Below are positions 1 through 7,800 of a stretch of 33,749 nt of DNA, in pieces. The notes below the pieces were generated by a model that saw nothing but the letters and a program-made list of their open reading frames with translations, searched no databases and was not told the DNA's origin. Within the stretch, counting starts at the first letter, position 1. Every line of letters begins with the position of its first letter. The position numbers and the translations under genes are program-made. Origin of the DNA: an uncultured Bacteroides sp. (GTDB lineage: Bacteria; Bacteroidota; Bacteroidia; Bacteroidales; Bacteroidaceae); contig CAMTOS010000025.1 of the NCBI GenBank assembly GCA_947074195.1, positions 1 to 33,749 of the forward strand. Reading direction: 5' to 3'.

Positions 1-481
1 TCATATCACCGTTGAAGGTTTTGAAACGACGGTACAACAACTGAGTCAATTTGCCAGGATAAGAAGAAGCAGGAGCATCTTCAAGCTTGCAAGAAGGATC
101 GAAAGCGATACCAGCCTCAGTAGTATTTGAAATTACAAAACGCATTTCAGGCTGATCAGCCAGCTTCATGAAATCATCGTTCTGAGAATATGGATTTAAC
201 GAACGGCTAATAACATCAATCAAAGTAAGGTCGTTAACTACTTCACCTTTGTCTAATCCCTGAAGATTAACGTGGTAAAGGTTATCTTGAGCCTCAAGCA
301 TATCAACCATACCTTTATCGATAGGCTGAACCACAACAATACTACCATTGAAGTCAGTTTTTTCGTTCATGTTATAGACAATCCAGTCTACAAATGCACG
401 CAAAAAGTTACCTTCACCAAATTGAATAATACGCTCAGGACGTTGCACCTTGTGAGCAGTCTCTTTGTTTAATGCTTTCAT
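1..481 (-). CDS. uxaB: Tagaturonate reductase (altronate oxidoreductase), 3' part outside window
   Basis: Only the N-terminal 160 residues are in the window; the gene runs off its left edge. The translation starts [20 protein letters not shown] and contains the glycine-rich [10 protein letters not shown] segment typical of the NAD-binding domain of the mannitol dehydrogenase/UxaB family, then the family motif NTTEAGI near residue 120. By family knowledge it reduces D-tagaturonate to D-altronate with NADH in the cytoplasm, in galacturonate breakdown. The ATG lies 36 bp behind the stop of the LacI-type regulator on the same strand, so the two are probably cotranscribed; a small dyad (GAGTTT-atac-AAACTC, 514-529) sits over the regulator's stop. 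uxaC diverges on the other side of the regulator, which supports a hexuronate locus. I see no separate promoter in the short gap. Confidence 0.9.
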   Translation of the reverse strand, partial: MKALNKETAHKVQRPERIIQFGEGNFLRAFVDWIVYNMNEKTDFNGSIVVVQPIDKGMVDMLEAQDNLYHVNLQGLDKGEVVNDLTLIDVISRSLNPYSQNDDFMKLADQPEMRFVISNTTEAGIAFDPSCKLEDAPASSYPGKLTQLLYRRFKTFNGDM

Positions 482-517
482 GTTAATTATATGATTTATT
501 ATATGTAAATTTAGAGT

Positions 518-1579
518 TTATACAAACTCAAAGTAAAAATCTATATTTTCTTTAATCAGAATATCTATAGGCATATATCTTGTATCCTGAACCTGTTTCT
601 TAAAAACAACATTACTACACAATGCCCTTACTCCGCAATATCCCTGTAACCCCGGACGCTGACCAATCAGACAAGATATATAACCTTGCTTCATCAGTTC
701 AACATTCTTTTCGAGCAAATCGTAACCAATCAGCCCTTTCATTTTTGATGCATGGTTTTTAAGAAAATCGCCTACCAGATAAACTCTGGAGTTAAAGACC
801 GCACCATAAGTTGCATCCGGATTTTGTTGAAAGAAACGACCAAGAACAAGCTCATTTCTGTCTACATCAACCTTATCAAGTACAACCTCATGAATTTTCA
901 AATCACCTATATTCTGATGAAGATAATGCATAAATCCATCTAACCGTCGTTTCATCTGGATCTCTGCCGGACTATCTTTTGTATCGCTCAAAAACAATAC
1001 AAGTTCTTCGCCCTGTTTATAATCACTCATCAGAATTTTTGCAGCAATAAAACCACTCAGAAATGAATCCTGACCAATATACTCCAATGCGCCGGCATCT
1101 TCAATATTAAAATCGATAAACACAAAAGGAACATGCTTTGTTTTAAGTATCTTCAAGAGCTCCAATGTCGATTCTCTGAAGTTTGGAGCCAACAACACTG
1201 CGTCAGCACTATCTTCGCTCGCCTTTTTGCAGGCTTCCCAGAACGAATCGGGATTTCCATGCTGAAACATCTGATATTTAATTTCAATATTAAATGATCT
1301 GAATTCCTTTCTTGCACGCTCAATACCCAGATAAACAGAATGCCAGTAATCTCCTTCAATAAAATCAGGAACAATACAGATGAATGTATAATGCTTTTTG
1401 GCCGCAAGACCAATCGCAAAAACATTAGGCTCATAGTCTATCTCATCAAGTACTTTTTTCACCTTTTCAAAGCTCTTGATTGAGACATCTCCACGTTTGT
1501 GTAATACCCGATCTACTGTTCCGGCAGAGACTCCTGCCAGCCGGGCAATGTCTTTAATAGTATATTTTTTATCGGTCAC
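518..1579 (-). CDS. LacI-family transcriptional regulator of the hexuronate locus
   Basis: The N terminus (TDKKYTIKDIARLAGVSAGT) is a classic LacI helix-turn-helix, followed by a hinge and a periplasmic-binding-protein-like effector domain to the end (353 aa, usual size). The open frame continues upstream to a TTG at 1615, but a Bacteroidetes -7 box (TATATTTG on the minus strand, 1613-1620) overlaps that codon, so I chose the GTG at 1579, directly before the HTH. It lies between uxaB (same strand, 36 bp downstream) and divergent uxaC. It therefore probably senses a uronate or catabolite and controls both sides from the dyads in the intergenic region. The effector is inferred from context only; the binding domain gives no ligand identity by eye. 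Confidence 0.88.
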   Translation of the reverse strand: MTDKKYTIKDIARLAGVSAGTVDRVLHKRGDVSIKSFEKVKKVLDEIDYEPNVFAIGLAAKKHYTFICIVPDFIEGDYWHSVYLGIERARKEFRSFNIEIKYQMFQHGNPDSFWEACKKASEDSADAVLLAPNFRESTLELLKILKTKHVPFVFIDFNIEDAGALEYIGQDSFLSGFIAAKILMSDYKQGEELVLFLSDTKDSPAEIQMKRRLDGFMHYLHQNIGDLKIHEVVLDKVDVDRNELVLGRFFQQNPDATYGAVFNSRVYLVGDFLKNHASKMKGLIGYDLLEKNVELMKQGYISCLIGQRPGLQGYCGVRALCSNVVFKKQVQDTRYMPIDILIKENIDFYFEFV

Positions 1580-1612
1580 AGGATAAAGCTTAAATATTAT
1601 AAATATTCGATG

Positions 1613-1642
1613 CAAATATACGAATATTTTTGTTCCTACAAG
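1613..1642 (-). promoter_or_regulatory. Promoter for LacI regulator (-uxaB)
   Basis: Minus-strand -7 box TATATTTG at 1620-1613 fits TAnnTTTG exactly. A CTTG at 1642-1639 is a one-mismatch -33 box, with an 18-bp spacer. It overlaps the divergent uxaC promoter, so one bound regulator could influence both. Confidence 0.5.
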
Positions 1643-1659
1643 TAATTTTTCTACTTTTG
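1629..1659 (+). promoter_or_regulatory. Promoter for uxaC
   Basis: -33 box TTTG (1629-1632), 19-bp spacer, -7 box TACTTTTG (1652-1659): an exact match to the Bacteroidetes sigma-ABfr consensus. The expected start is near 1666, leaving a leader of about 110 nt before uxaC. Confidence 0.65.
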
Positions 1660-1670
1660 TGTTCGATAAC

Positions 1671-1701
1671 GGTTAATAAAACAAAATGCATTTTATTAAC
1701 C
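1671..1701. promoter_or_regulatory. Candidate LacI-type operator dyad(s) in uxaC leader
   Basis: Perfect inverted repeat GGTTAATAAAA / TTTTATTAACC (11-bp arms, 9-bp spacer). Inside it lies the perfect 12-bp palindrome AAAATGCATTTT (1683-1694), and immediately upstream is TAAC-g-GTTA (1667-1675). The position just after the expected uxaC start suits a repressor roadblock. Which dyad the regulator binds is inference; an RNA hairpin is the alternative. Confidence 0.5.
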
Positions 1702-1776
1702 TATTCCACTATAAATCAAGATAATATACTATATATTATTAATAGTAATTAATTTATATACTTAAAACGCAAGAAG

Positions 1777-3183
1777 ATGAAAAAGTTTATGGACGAAAAC
1801 TTCCTGTTGCAGACCGAAACTGCCCAGAAGTTGTATCACGAACATGCGGCTAAAATGCCTATTATCGACTACCACTGCCACTTGATTCCTCAGATGGTAG
1901 CTGACGACCACAAGTTCAAATCACTTACCGAAATCTGGTTGGGTGGTGACCACTACAAATGGCGCGCTATGCGTACAAATGGTGTTGACGAACGCTTCTG
2001 TACAGGTAAAGATACAACAGATTGGGAAAAGTTCGAGAAATGGGCTGAAACCGTTCCTTATACTTTCCGTAATCCTCTTTACCACTGGACTCACCTTGAG
2101 CTTAAAACAGCTTTCGGTATCGATAAGATTTTGAGCCCTAAAACTGCTCGCGAAATTTATGACGAGTGTAACGAAAAACTTGCTCAGCCAGAATATTCTG
2201 CACGTGGCATGATGCGTCGTTACAACGTAGAAGTTGTTTGTACTACTGATGATCCAATCGATTCATTAGAATACCACATCAAGACTCGCGAAAGCGGTTT
2301 CGAAGTTAAGATGCTTCCAACATGGCGTCCTGACAAAGCAATGGCTGTAGAAGTTCCTGCAGATTTCCGTGCTTATGTTGAGAAACTTGGCGAAATGGCT
2401 GGTGTGACTATCAACACTTACGATGATATGATCGAAGCTCTTCGCAAACGTCACGATTTCTTCGCTGAACAAGGCTGTAAATTGTCTGACCACGGTATCG
2501 AAGAATTCTACGCAGAAGACTATACTGATGCTGAAATCAAAGCTATCTTTAATAAAGTATATGGTGGTGCTGAATTGTCACACGAAGAAATCCTGAAATT
2601 CAAATCGGCAATGATGATCGTATTCGGCGAAATGGATTGGGAAAAAGGCTGGACTCAGCAGTTCCACTACGGTGCTATCCGTAACAACAATACTAAAATG
2701 TTCAAGTTGTTAGGTCCTGATACAGGTTTCGACTCAATCGGCGAATTCAACACAGCGAAGAAAATGTCTAAATACTTAGACCGTTTGAACTCTAACGGTA
2801 AGTTGACTAAGACTATTCTTTACAACCTGAACCCATGTGCGAACGAAGTAATCGCTACTATGTTGGGTAACTTCCAGGATGGTTCTGTTGCTGGTAAAAT
2901 TCAGTTCGGTTCTGGCTGGTGGTTCCTTGACCAAAAAGATGGTATGGAAAAACAAATGAACGCTCTTTCAGTACTTGGCTCACTTAGCCGCTTCGTAGGT
3001 ATGCTTACTGACTCTCGTTCGTTCATGTCTTACCCACGTCACGAATATTTCCGTCGTACATTGTGTAACCTTGTAGGTACAGATATCGAAAACGGCGAAA
3101 TTCCTTACACTGAAATGGAACGTGCTAATCAGATGATCGAAGATATCAGCTACAACAACGCGAAGAAATTCTTCCAGTTCTAA
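1777..3183 (+). CDS. uxaC: Glucuronate (uronate) isomerase
   Basis: The 468-aa protein is full length for UxaC, an amidohydrolase-fold cytoplasmic enzyme that isomerises D-glucuronate to D-fructuronate and D-galacturonate to D-tagaturonate. An early metal-binding-type motif DYHCHL (His33, His35), the internal stretch RYNVEVVCTTDDP, and the C-terminal WFLDQKDGME and SYPRHEYFRR segments are familiar UxaC features. The ATG at 1777 follows a purine-rich GCAAGAAG. The leader carries an exact Bacteroidetes promoter and a strong dyad; a strong terminator follows. UxaB across the divergent region takes the next step of galacturonate breakdown. The two pectate lyases at 25797-30377 could supply galacturonides, although they are over 20 kb away. 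Confidence 0.97.
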   Translation: MKKFMDENFLLQTETAQKLYHEHAAKMPIIDYHCHLIPQMVADDHKFKSLTEIWLGGDHYKWRAMRTNGVDERFCTGKDTTDWEKFEKWAETVPYTFRNPLYHWTHLELKTAFGIDKILSPKTAREIYDECNEKLAQPEYSARGMMRRYNVEVVCTTDDPIDSLEYHIKTRESGFEVKMLPTWRPDKAMAVEVPADFRAYVEKLGEMAGVTINTYDDMIEALRKRHDFFAEQGCKLSDHGIEEFYAEDYTDAEIKAIFNKVYGGAELSHEEILKFKSAMMIVFGEMDWEKGWTQQFHYGAIRNNNTKMFKLLGPDTGFDSIGEFNTAKKMSKYLDRLNSNGKLTKTILYNLNPCANEVIATMLGNFQDGSVAGKIQFGSGWWFLDQKDGMEKQMNALSVLGSLSRFVGMLTDSRSFMSYPRHEYFRRTLCNLVGTDIENGEIPYTEMERANQMIEDISYNNAKKFFQF

Positions 3184-3215
3184 GAATAATCTGATTCTCA
3201 GATAAATAATACAGG

Positions 3216-3263
3216 CCTGCCTGCTTTTTTCCCACGGGAATAGAAGCAGGCAGGTTTTTTTTT
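3216..3263 (+). terminator. Rho-independent terminator of uxaC
   Basis: Stem CCTGCCTGCTT (3216-3226) with AAGCAGGCAGG (3244-3254), a nested TTCCC/GGGAA pairing in the loop, then nine T residues (3255-3263). Confidence 0.92.
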
Positions 3264-3280
3264 GCACTTTTTAAGAATCG

Positions 3281-3334
3281 GTGCATAGGGCTATGCACTG
3301 TAGTGCAGAGGGGAATTCACTACAGTGCATAGCC
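3281..3334. repeat. Nested palindromic element A
   Basis: A perfect 17-bp inverted repeat, GGCTATGCACTGTAGTG (3289-3305) and CACTACAGTGCATAGCC (3318-3334), has a 12-bp spacer. The left arm can alternatively pair with the preceding GTGCATAG (3281-3288), so GTGCATAG occurs twice (3281, 3325) and CTATGCAC once (3291-3298). The block contains no convincing reading frame and lies just beyond the uxaC terminator. Function unknown; it may be an intergenic repeat family of this genome. Confidence 0.75.
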
Positions 3335-3376
3335 TTTTGCACTACGCTGTTTAAGGCTATCCTATAAACCGCCAAA

Positions 3377-3452
3377 CCTTTTGCGGAAAACCGCAGAGCG
3401 CTCTGCGGAAAACAGCCAGGCCTTTTGCGGGAAACTGCAGAGGGCTTTGCAG
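3377..3452. repeat. Palindromic direct repeat element B (two copies)
   Basis: Two 32-bp copies (3377-3408, 3421-3452) differ at only five positions by my alignment, with a 12-bp spacer. Each starts CCTTTTGCGG and continues into a hairpin-forming half. In copy 1 that half is the perfect 18-bp palindrome CCGCAGAGCGCTCTGCGG (3391-3408); in copy 2 it is the imperfect CTGCAGAGGGCTTTGCAG. The end of copy 2 supplies the -33 box of the next gene's promoter. Confidence 0.75.
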
Positions 3453-3476
3453 CAAATGATATATTTTTTATCTTTG
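3446..3476 (+). promoter_or_regulatory. Promoter for the 3499 gene (and downstream SDR)
   Basis: -33 TTTG (3446-3449), 19-bp spacer, -7 TATCTTTG (3469-3476), an exact Bacteroidetes consensus. The -33 box lies inside repeat B copy 2. Confidence 0.7.
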
Positions 3477-3498
3477 CCCTATATCAACCATCAGGAAT

Positions 3499-4023
3499 AT
3501 GAAATCACTATCCATACTATTATTTTTACTACTGACTGCTGCCAATTGCTTTGCGCAATCGGAGGTCAGACAGGATTCTCTATCGAACAAAATATTCGAG
3601 AACGTAAAAATGTATGATGACTTTATGATCGATATGGATCTGATGATGATTAAACCGGTTGAGCTTCAAAAAACAAACTTGCAGAAGATAGAAATGACAA
3701 AAGACTACAGTGCCCTTTTTTCATTATCACCTGATGTTGTCTATTCGCAGGGAAGCACAAGATTCTCGTCACCATCGTTTGGTTTCTTCGGGAATAGTGG
3801 TCCGGGCACACTTCACAACATGCAAATGGGTTCTTTCCGACTAAAAAATGGTTGGCAGCTCAACACTTACGGCGATTATAACTCAAAGGGCTATCGCGTG
3901 GCAAACCCCTCTGCCCTGCCCTGGGAACGCAGTAATTTCCGTGGTGCTTTCGAATTAAAATCATCCAACGGCAACTTTGGTGTCCGTGTTGAAGTCCAGC
4001 AAGGACGTACATCGCCTTTTTAA
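3499..4023 (+). CDS. Secreted/outer-membrane-like protein of unknown function
   Basis: I do not recognise this 174-aa protein. Residues 1-20 (MKSLSILLFLLLTAANCFAQ) are a clear Sec signal peptide. The middle has a methionine- and acid-rich stretch (MYDDFMIDMDLMM). The last 90 residues are rich in Gly, Ser, Asn and aromatics in alternating patterns (GSFRLKNGWQLNTYGDY) and the chain ends in Phe, which suggests beta-strands, perhaps a small outer-membrane barrel or a piece of one. A good promoter precedes it and the ATG follows its expected start by a short leader. The SDR gene begins 20 bp after the stop, so the pair is probably one operon. A lone periplasmic protein is equally possible. Confidence 0.8.
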   Translation: MKSLSILLFLLLTAANCFAQSEVRQDSLSNKIFENVKMYDDFMIDMDLMMIKPVELQKTNLQKIEMTKDYSALFSLSPDVVYSQGSTRFSSPSFGFFGNSGPGTLHNMQMGSFRLKNGWQLNTYGDYNSKGYRVANPSALPWERSNFRGAFELKSSNGNFGVRVEVQQGRTSPF

Positions 4024-4043
4024 TTTATAAATAATTCCCCCCT

Positions 4044-4931
4044 ATGAAAATTCTTATTATCGGTGCAAATGGTTTTACCGGCAGACATTTGTTGACCTAT
4101 CTTTGTAAGTCGAATGAGAATATCCTGCACGGCTGTTCTTTACATGAAGATATTCAACCAATAAGTGGATATGAATTCCACCAGGCAGATATTTGTAATT
4201 ATGAAGAGCTAAAAAAGCTGTTTCAGCTTATCAGGCCCGATGTAGTAATCAATACCGCCGCTTTGTCCGTACCCGACTATTGCGAAACTCACCATGAAGA
4301 AGCTTTAAAACTCAATGCAATTGCCGTAGAGAATATGGCACGTTTGTGCGAAACCAACAATAGCCGCTTTATTCACCTGTCGACCGATTTTGTTTTCGAT
4401 GGAAAATCGGATAAACTATATATCGAAAGCGATGAACCCAATCCGGTAAACTATTATGGAGTTACAAAATGGGAAGGCGAAAAACGAATTGCCAGGTATT
4501 GCAGCAACTATGCCATTGTGCGTGTTGTGGTGGTTTATGGAAAATCACTACCCGGACAACATGGAAATATCGTTCAGTTAGTAGCGAATAAATTACGTGC
4601 AGGTGAAAAAATAAGAGTAGTTTCCGATCAGTGGCGAACTCCTACTTATGTTGAGGATATTGCAAAGGGTATTGAAAAGCTATTATCACATCATGAAAAT
4701 GGCATCTTCCATATTTGCGGTCCCGATTATGTATCCATTGCAGATATAGCTTTTGAAGTGGCCAAACATTTAAAACTGGATAAATCGTTGATTGAACCAG
4801 TCACCACCGAAGAAATGCAGGAGAAAACTCCCCGCCCTAAATTTAGCGGACTCAGCATTGAAAAGGCTAAAACAACTTTGGGTTATGAACCTCTAAGCTT
4901 GAAAGAAGGTATTCAGAGTATGTTTGAATAA
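4044..4931 (+). CDS. RmlD-like NAD(P)-dependent sugar-nucleotide reductase (extended SDR)
   Basis: This 295-aa protein has the N-terminal Rossmann motif GANGFTG (residues 7-13), the STDFVFDG segment, a catalytic YxxxK (YYGVTKWEGE) and a C-terminal substrate-binding region with RTPTYVEDIAKGI. This is the pattern of dTDP-4-dehydrorhamnose reductase (RmlD) and its relatives, cytoplasmic enzymes that reduce or modify nucleotide sugars. No rmlA, rmlB or rmlC lies nearby, so dTDP-rhamnose synthesis is not supported by context and the true substrate is open. It follows the secreted 3499 gene by 20 bp and ends facing the convergent PH-domain gene, with no clear terminator in the 8-bp gap. Confidence 0.85.
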   Translation: MKILIIGANGFTGRHLLTYLCKSNENILHGCSLHEDIQPISGYEFHQADICNYEELKKLFQLIRPDVVINTAALSVPDYCETHHEEALKLNAIAVENMARLCETNNSRFIHLSTDFVFDGKSDKLYIESDEPNPVNYYGVTKWEGEKRIARYCSNYAIVRVVVVYGKSLPGQHGNIVQLVANKLRAGEKIRVVSDQWRTPTYVEDIAKGIEKLLSHHENGIFHICGPDYVSIADIAFEVAKHLKLDKSLIEPVTTEEMQEKTPRPKFSGLSIEKAKTTLGYEPLSLKEGIQSMFE

Positions 4932-4939
4932 GATAAATT

Positions 4940-5398
4940 TTAAATATCCCAATCCCATATACGCCACGAGCTACCGGGAGTTGGGATATTTATTTTTATT
5001 CGGGGATTGATTGTCTTTAATTCTTCCAGAAACTCCTGTTCCCGAACGGGCGATATGAGTGCCGATAGATTTCTATAACGATACAATGCCAATCTTTTTA
5101 ATGAAACTGCAGGTGCAGACAGAGGATTATATGAACGGTTTATCGAACTGATTTCCAAAATTTTTATACTCCCCATCGGTATAAACCACATTTTTATAAA
5201 TAGCTTATCGCCTGAAATGATGTAACGTACGCCTGTAAAAAGAAACATCATTATAAGGAATATAGCGCCAAAAATGTATGCTCCGCGGCTATCTCTTTCC
5301 TGAAAGATGGATAGAGATGTAAATATAAAAATTGCCAGAATAAATAATATAAGCAAAACACTAATGCGAGACCTGAATATTTTTGGTTGTCCAATCAT
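4940..5398 (-). CDS. PH-like domain membrane protein (YyaB/DUF1200 type)
   Basis: The 152-aa protein has two hydrophobic segments near the N terminus (about residues 12-30 and 38-58). A small soluble domain follows, with GDKLFIKMWFIPMGSIKI, ISSINRSYNP and the closing pattern ISPVREQEFLEELK that I associate with the bacterial PH-like YyaB family. Function is unknown. A GTG immediately precedes the ATG; I used the ATG at 5398. It is the last gene of the operon that starts at 7690, 17 bp or so behind the hydrolase gene. Its C terminus (PTPGSSWRIWDWDI) is rich in Trp. Confidence 0.75.
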   Translation of the reverse strand: MIGQPKIFRSRISVLLILFILAIFIFTSLSIFQERDSRGAYIFGAIFLIMMFLFTGVRYIISGDKLFIKMWFIPMGSIKILEISSINRSYNPLSAPAVSLKRLALYRYRNLSALISPVREQEFLEELKTINPRIKINIPTPGSSWRIWDWDI

Positions 5399-5418
5399 CA
5401 CTCTATCATTTTATTAGT

Positions 5419-6765
5419 TTAATCGTGTAGAATAAAATCTTTCATAATTTGCAGAACCTCGGGAGAAATAGTCTCCTCAATTTCCGAATATTCATTAAAC
5501 AACCCGGTGTTACAATGTTGAAACAAGTGATTCAGACCTTCCAGTTCCACTATTTTATATCGATCATTCTCACCTTTCTTTAATGCCTTTTCGATAGCGC
5601 CAAGATTTTCTTTACTTGGTACTTGCAAATCTTTTGTGCCATTTAGTGCCAGCACACGACAGTTTACTTTAGAGAGAACTTGCGATGGATCATGACTCAC
5701 AAATGTACGAAACCAGGGAGATGTTGATATAGAGGCTTGTTGCTTTGCTGTATTAATATCCATGTAGTTATTCAGAAAAGTAGTTACTTCATCATTATTT
5801 TTACCCTGAAGAATCATATCGTAAACTTGCCTGTTAATTGCACCGATCTCGGCACGTTGACCTGCACTCACTCCCGACGCTTCTGCAATTAGTTCACTTT
5901 GCATCATCAATAAACTATCCCCCCTCACTCCTGTTCCGGCCAGCAATATAATAAAATTCAAAGCGGGTTCATCAACAGCTACAAGCGGGGCAATTATACC
6001 ACCTTCACTATGACCAATAATGCCGATACGCTCAGAATCTATTTCATCACGGTTTTTCAGATAGTTGACAGCAGCATGCGCATCGGTTGCAAAATCAAAT
6101 GTGGTGGATGATGCAAAGTTCCCGGTTGATTCAGCAAAGCCACGATCATCGTAACGCAGAACGGCTATATTGTTTCGTGTCAGATAATCAGCAATAACAA
6201 GAAATGGACGATGTCCCATTAACTCTTCATCTCTGTTTTGAGCTCCGCTTCCTGATACCAAAACCACGGCAGGATGTTTACTACTTTCTTTGGGTAGCGT
6301 AAGTGTACCAGCAAGTGTCACATCACCATTCTCAATGAATACATGTTCTTCGTTATATGGATAGGGCTTATTCGGTTCTTGCGGACGGTTTCGTTTTGTT
6401 TTTGCTATCCCCGTCCTGGTCAGATTCAACGGAAACTTCATTCCCCCCTGAGCCATAGAACCAATAATCGAGTCGGCAATCATCTCTCCGGTATATTCAA
6501 ATCCGATATTCGCAACGGATAAAGTTAGTTTAGAATCTTCAAACATCACTTTTGTTGCAGGCACTTCCATATTGCCCTGATCTAAGGATACGAGTGTTGC
6601 AGTTAAAAGACTATCGTTTTGAATGATATTGAATTTTATCCGTAACGGCATACCATTGATTTTGACTGCACCAAACCAGCTTCCACTAATCTCTTGTGCA
6701 CTGGAATTTGGAAGAGACAGCATCAATGATGCAATGACTAAAAGAATAAATTTAAGCTTTTTCAT
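5419..6765 (-). CDS. Secreted alpha/beta hydrolase
   Basis: The 448-aa precursor has a signal peptide (residues 1-23, ending SSAQ) and a beta-rich N-terminal domain of about 100 residues (ISGSWFGAVKINGMPLRIKF...). The alpha/beta-hydrolase domain spans about 140-445. The nucleophile elbow GHSEGG places the catalytic serine at residue 253; GTKDLQVPS and EGLNHLFQH supply the likely Asp and His. It is probably a periplasmic esterase or peptidase-like enzyme; the substrate cannot be told. It sits third in the DUF2089-Yip1-hydrolase-PH operon, 47 bp after the membrane gene. Confidence 0.88.
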   Translation of the reverse strand: MKKLKFILLVIASLMLSLPNSSAQEISGSWFGAVKINGMPLRIKFNIIQNDSLLTATLVSLDQGNMEVPATKVMFEDSKLTLSVANIGFEYTGEMIADSIIGSMAQGGMKFPLNLTRTGIAKTKRNRPQEPNKPYPYNEEHVFIENGDVTLAGTLTLPKESSKHPAVVLVSGSGAQNRDEELMGHRPFLVIADYLTRNNIAVLRYDDRGFAESTGNFASSTTFDFATDAHAAVNYLKNRDEIDSERIGIIGHSEGGIIAPLVAVDEPALNFIILLAGTGVRGDSLLMMQSELIAEASGVSAGQRAEIGAINRQVYDMILQGKNNDEVTTFLNNYMDINTAKQQASISTSPWFRTFVSHDPSQVLSKVNCRVLALNGTKDLQVPSKENLGAIEKALKKGENDRYKIVELEGLNHLFQHCNTGLFNEYSEIEETISPEVLQIMKDFILHD

Positions 6766-6812
6766 ATCGATTTTTTATGTTTATATGAGACGAAAAGAAT
6801 TGCTCAGGAAGA

Positions 6813-7403
6813 TTATTTTATATAGGATATAATCCAGACTGTGAGAATATCGCCGCCAATAATTGCGAAAATATAGACTAAGGCGCCTTTTAATCCTTTC
6901 AGATTACACGAAACTTTCATTGCATTGTAAAGCCAAATATAAGACCATGCAAAGAATGCAATAGATAAAATTGAGACAGCGCCCATTGCTATCATATTAA
7001 TATCATCGACTGAGGCTTTCATTGCATCAGGAGTTGCATTAGGATCTATACTGACCAGCTGTTGCAAAGGAGGTGTAAACCACAGAATGCACATTAAAAT
7101 CAATGGCAATTTTGCAAAAGCGGTAGTGCCCAGTACATCAACAATACGAATATGCGATTTTGTAAATAGAAGTCCTGCAATATAAAATATAATGGCAGGA
7201 ACAAGCCATATAATGATATTCTCTGTGGCAAATACCCAGAATTCCTGATTAGAAGCTGGCCCAAAATGTAAGATGCCAAGAGAGTGCATCTTTGAGAGAT
7301 AACCTAATAATGAATTTAGAGCAATGCCGACAACCCCGATTAACAGAGCTTCATATCCGGCTATGCGTTCAAACGGATTGAAGATTAATTTAGAGAGCTT
7401 CAT
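6813..7403 (-). CDS. Yip1-family multi-pass membrane protein
   Basis: The 196-aa protein has an N-terminal FNPFERIAGYEAL segment and about five hydrophobic helices, ending in GGDILTVWIISYIK. The layout and the conserved NPF-like start resemble the bacterial Yip1/YIF1 family, integral membrane proteins of unclear role. The ATG overlaps the TAA of the upstream regulator (TAATG), implying translational coupling. The hydrolase gene follows. The tight link to a DUF2089 regulator suggests the regulator controls or responds to this membrane protein. Confidence 0.75.
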   Translation of the reverse strand: MKLSKLIFNPFERIAGYEALLIGVVGIALNSLLGYLSKMHSLGILHFGPASNQEFWVFATENIIIWLVPAIIFYIAGLLFTKSHIRIVDVLGTTAFAKLPLILMCILWFTPPLQQLVSIDPNATPDAMKASVDDINMIAMGAVSILSIAFFAWSYIWLYNAMKVSCNLKGLKGALVYIFAIIGGDILTVWIISYIK

Positions 7404-7690
7404 TACTGTTCCATGTTATTCAGTTTCACAATCAAATCATCGAGAATATTACGTACAGTAGGATAACTTACGCCCATGCTTTTGGCCATATCTTTTAAGC
7501 TGCCACTTGACTTCACAAAATCAAGCACAAATTGTTGCTCTTTTTCAGCTAACTGAGCAAGTACAGGGAGTTTATATTCTCCGCAGACTTCTGTTTGACA
7601 CTCCAGACAAACCATTTTACTTACAAGCAACTTTGCGCTACAGGAAGGACAATATAATGGCAACCGTTTTTTATTAAGAGTTTTATTCAT
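7403..7690 (-). CDS. DUF2089-type zinc-ribbon/HTH regulator
   Basis: The 95-aa protein has two CxxC pairs (Cys14/Cys17 and Cys28/Cys31) forming a probable zinc ribbon. A helix-turn-helix follows at about 60-90 (SSGSLKDMAKSMGVSYPTVR). This matches the DUF2089 family of small predicted regulators. The frame extends to an ATG at 7717, but an exact -7 box covers that codon, so I start at the internal ATG at 7690 (MNKTLNKKRLPLY). It is the first gene of a four-gene operon and overlaps the next gene by one base. It probably regulates the operon or a membrane response; the signal is unknown. Confidence 0.82.
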   Translation of the reverse strand: MNKTLNKKRLPLYCPSCSAKLLVSKMVCLECQTEVCGEYKLPVLAQLAEKEQQFVLDFVKSSGSLKDMAKSMGVSYPTVRNILDDLIVKLNNMEQ

Positions 7691-7710
7691 AACTTTATGT
7701 TTATTCGCAA

Positions 7711-7741
7711 CAAACATAAGAATATATTCAATATTATCAAA
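7711..7741 (-). promoter_or_regulatory. Promoter of the DUF2089 operon
   Basis: Minus strand: -33 TTTG (7741-7738), 19-bp spacer, -7 TATGTTTG (7718-7711), an exact Bacteroidetes consensus. It decides the start of the downstream gene. Confidence 0.7.
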
Positions 7742-7800
7742 TCGTTAATTAATATTATTCACTTATGACTTAATATTATTGATATAAGAATGGCGTTTTC

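Noticed and set aside
1580..1615. N-terminal extension of the LacI regulator from TTG at 1615
   Set aside because: The -7 box overlaps the TTG; the GTG at 1579 directly precedes the HTH.
3289..3334. Perfect 17-bp inverted repeat as insertion-sequence ends
   Set aside because: The arms are only 12 bp apart, no transposase or target duplication is present, so it is not an IS.
3381..3617. 78-codon open frame across the repeat block
   Set aside because: It runs through the palindromic repeats and the promoter, and overlaps the signal-peptide gene in another frame; no protein-like composition.
4044..4931. Calling the SDR rmlD
   Set aside because: The fold matches, but no rmlA, rmlB or rmlC is adjacent, so dTDP-rhamnose synthesis is not supported.
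7691..7717. N-terminal extension of the DUF2089 protein from ATG at 7717
   Set aside because: An exact -33/-7 promoter overlaps the codon, so it would not be transcribed.
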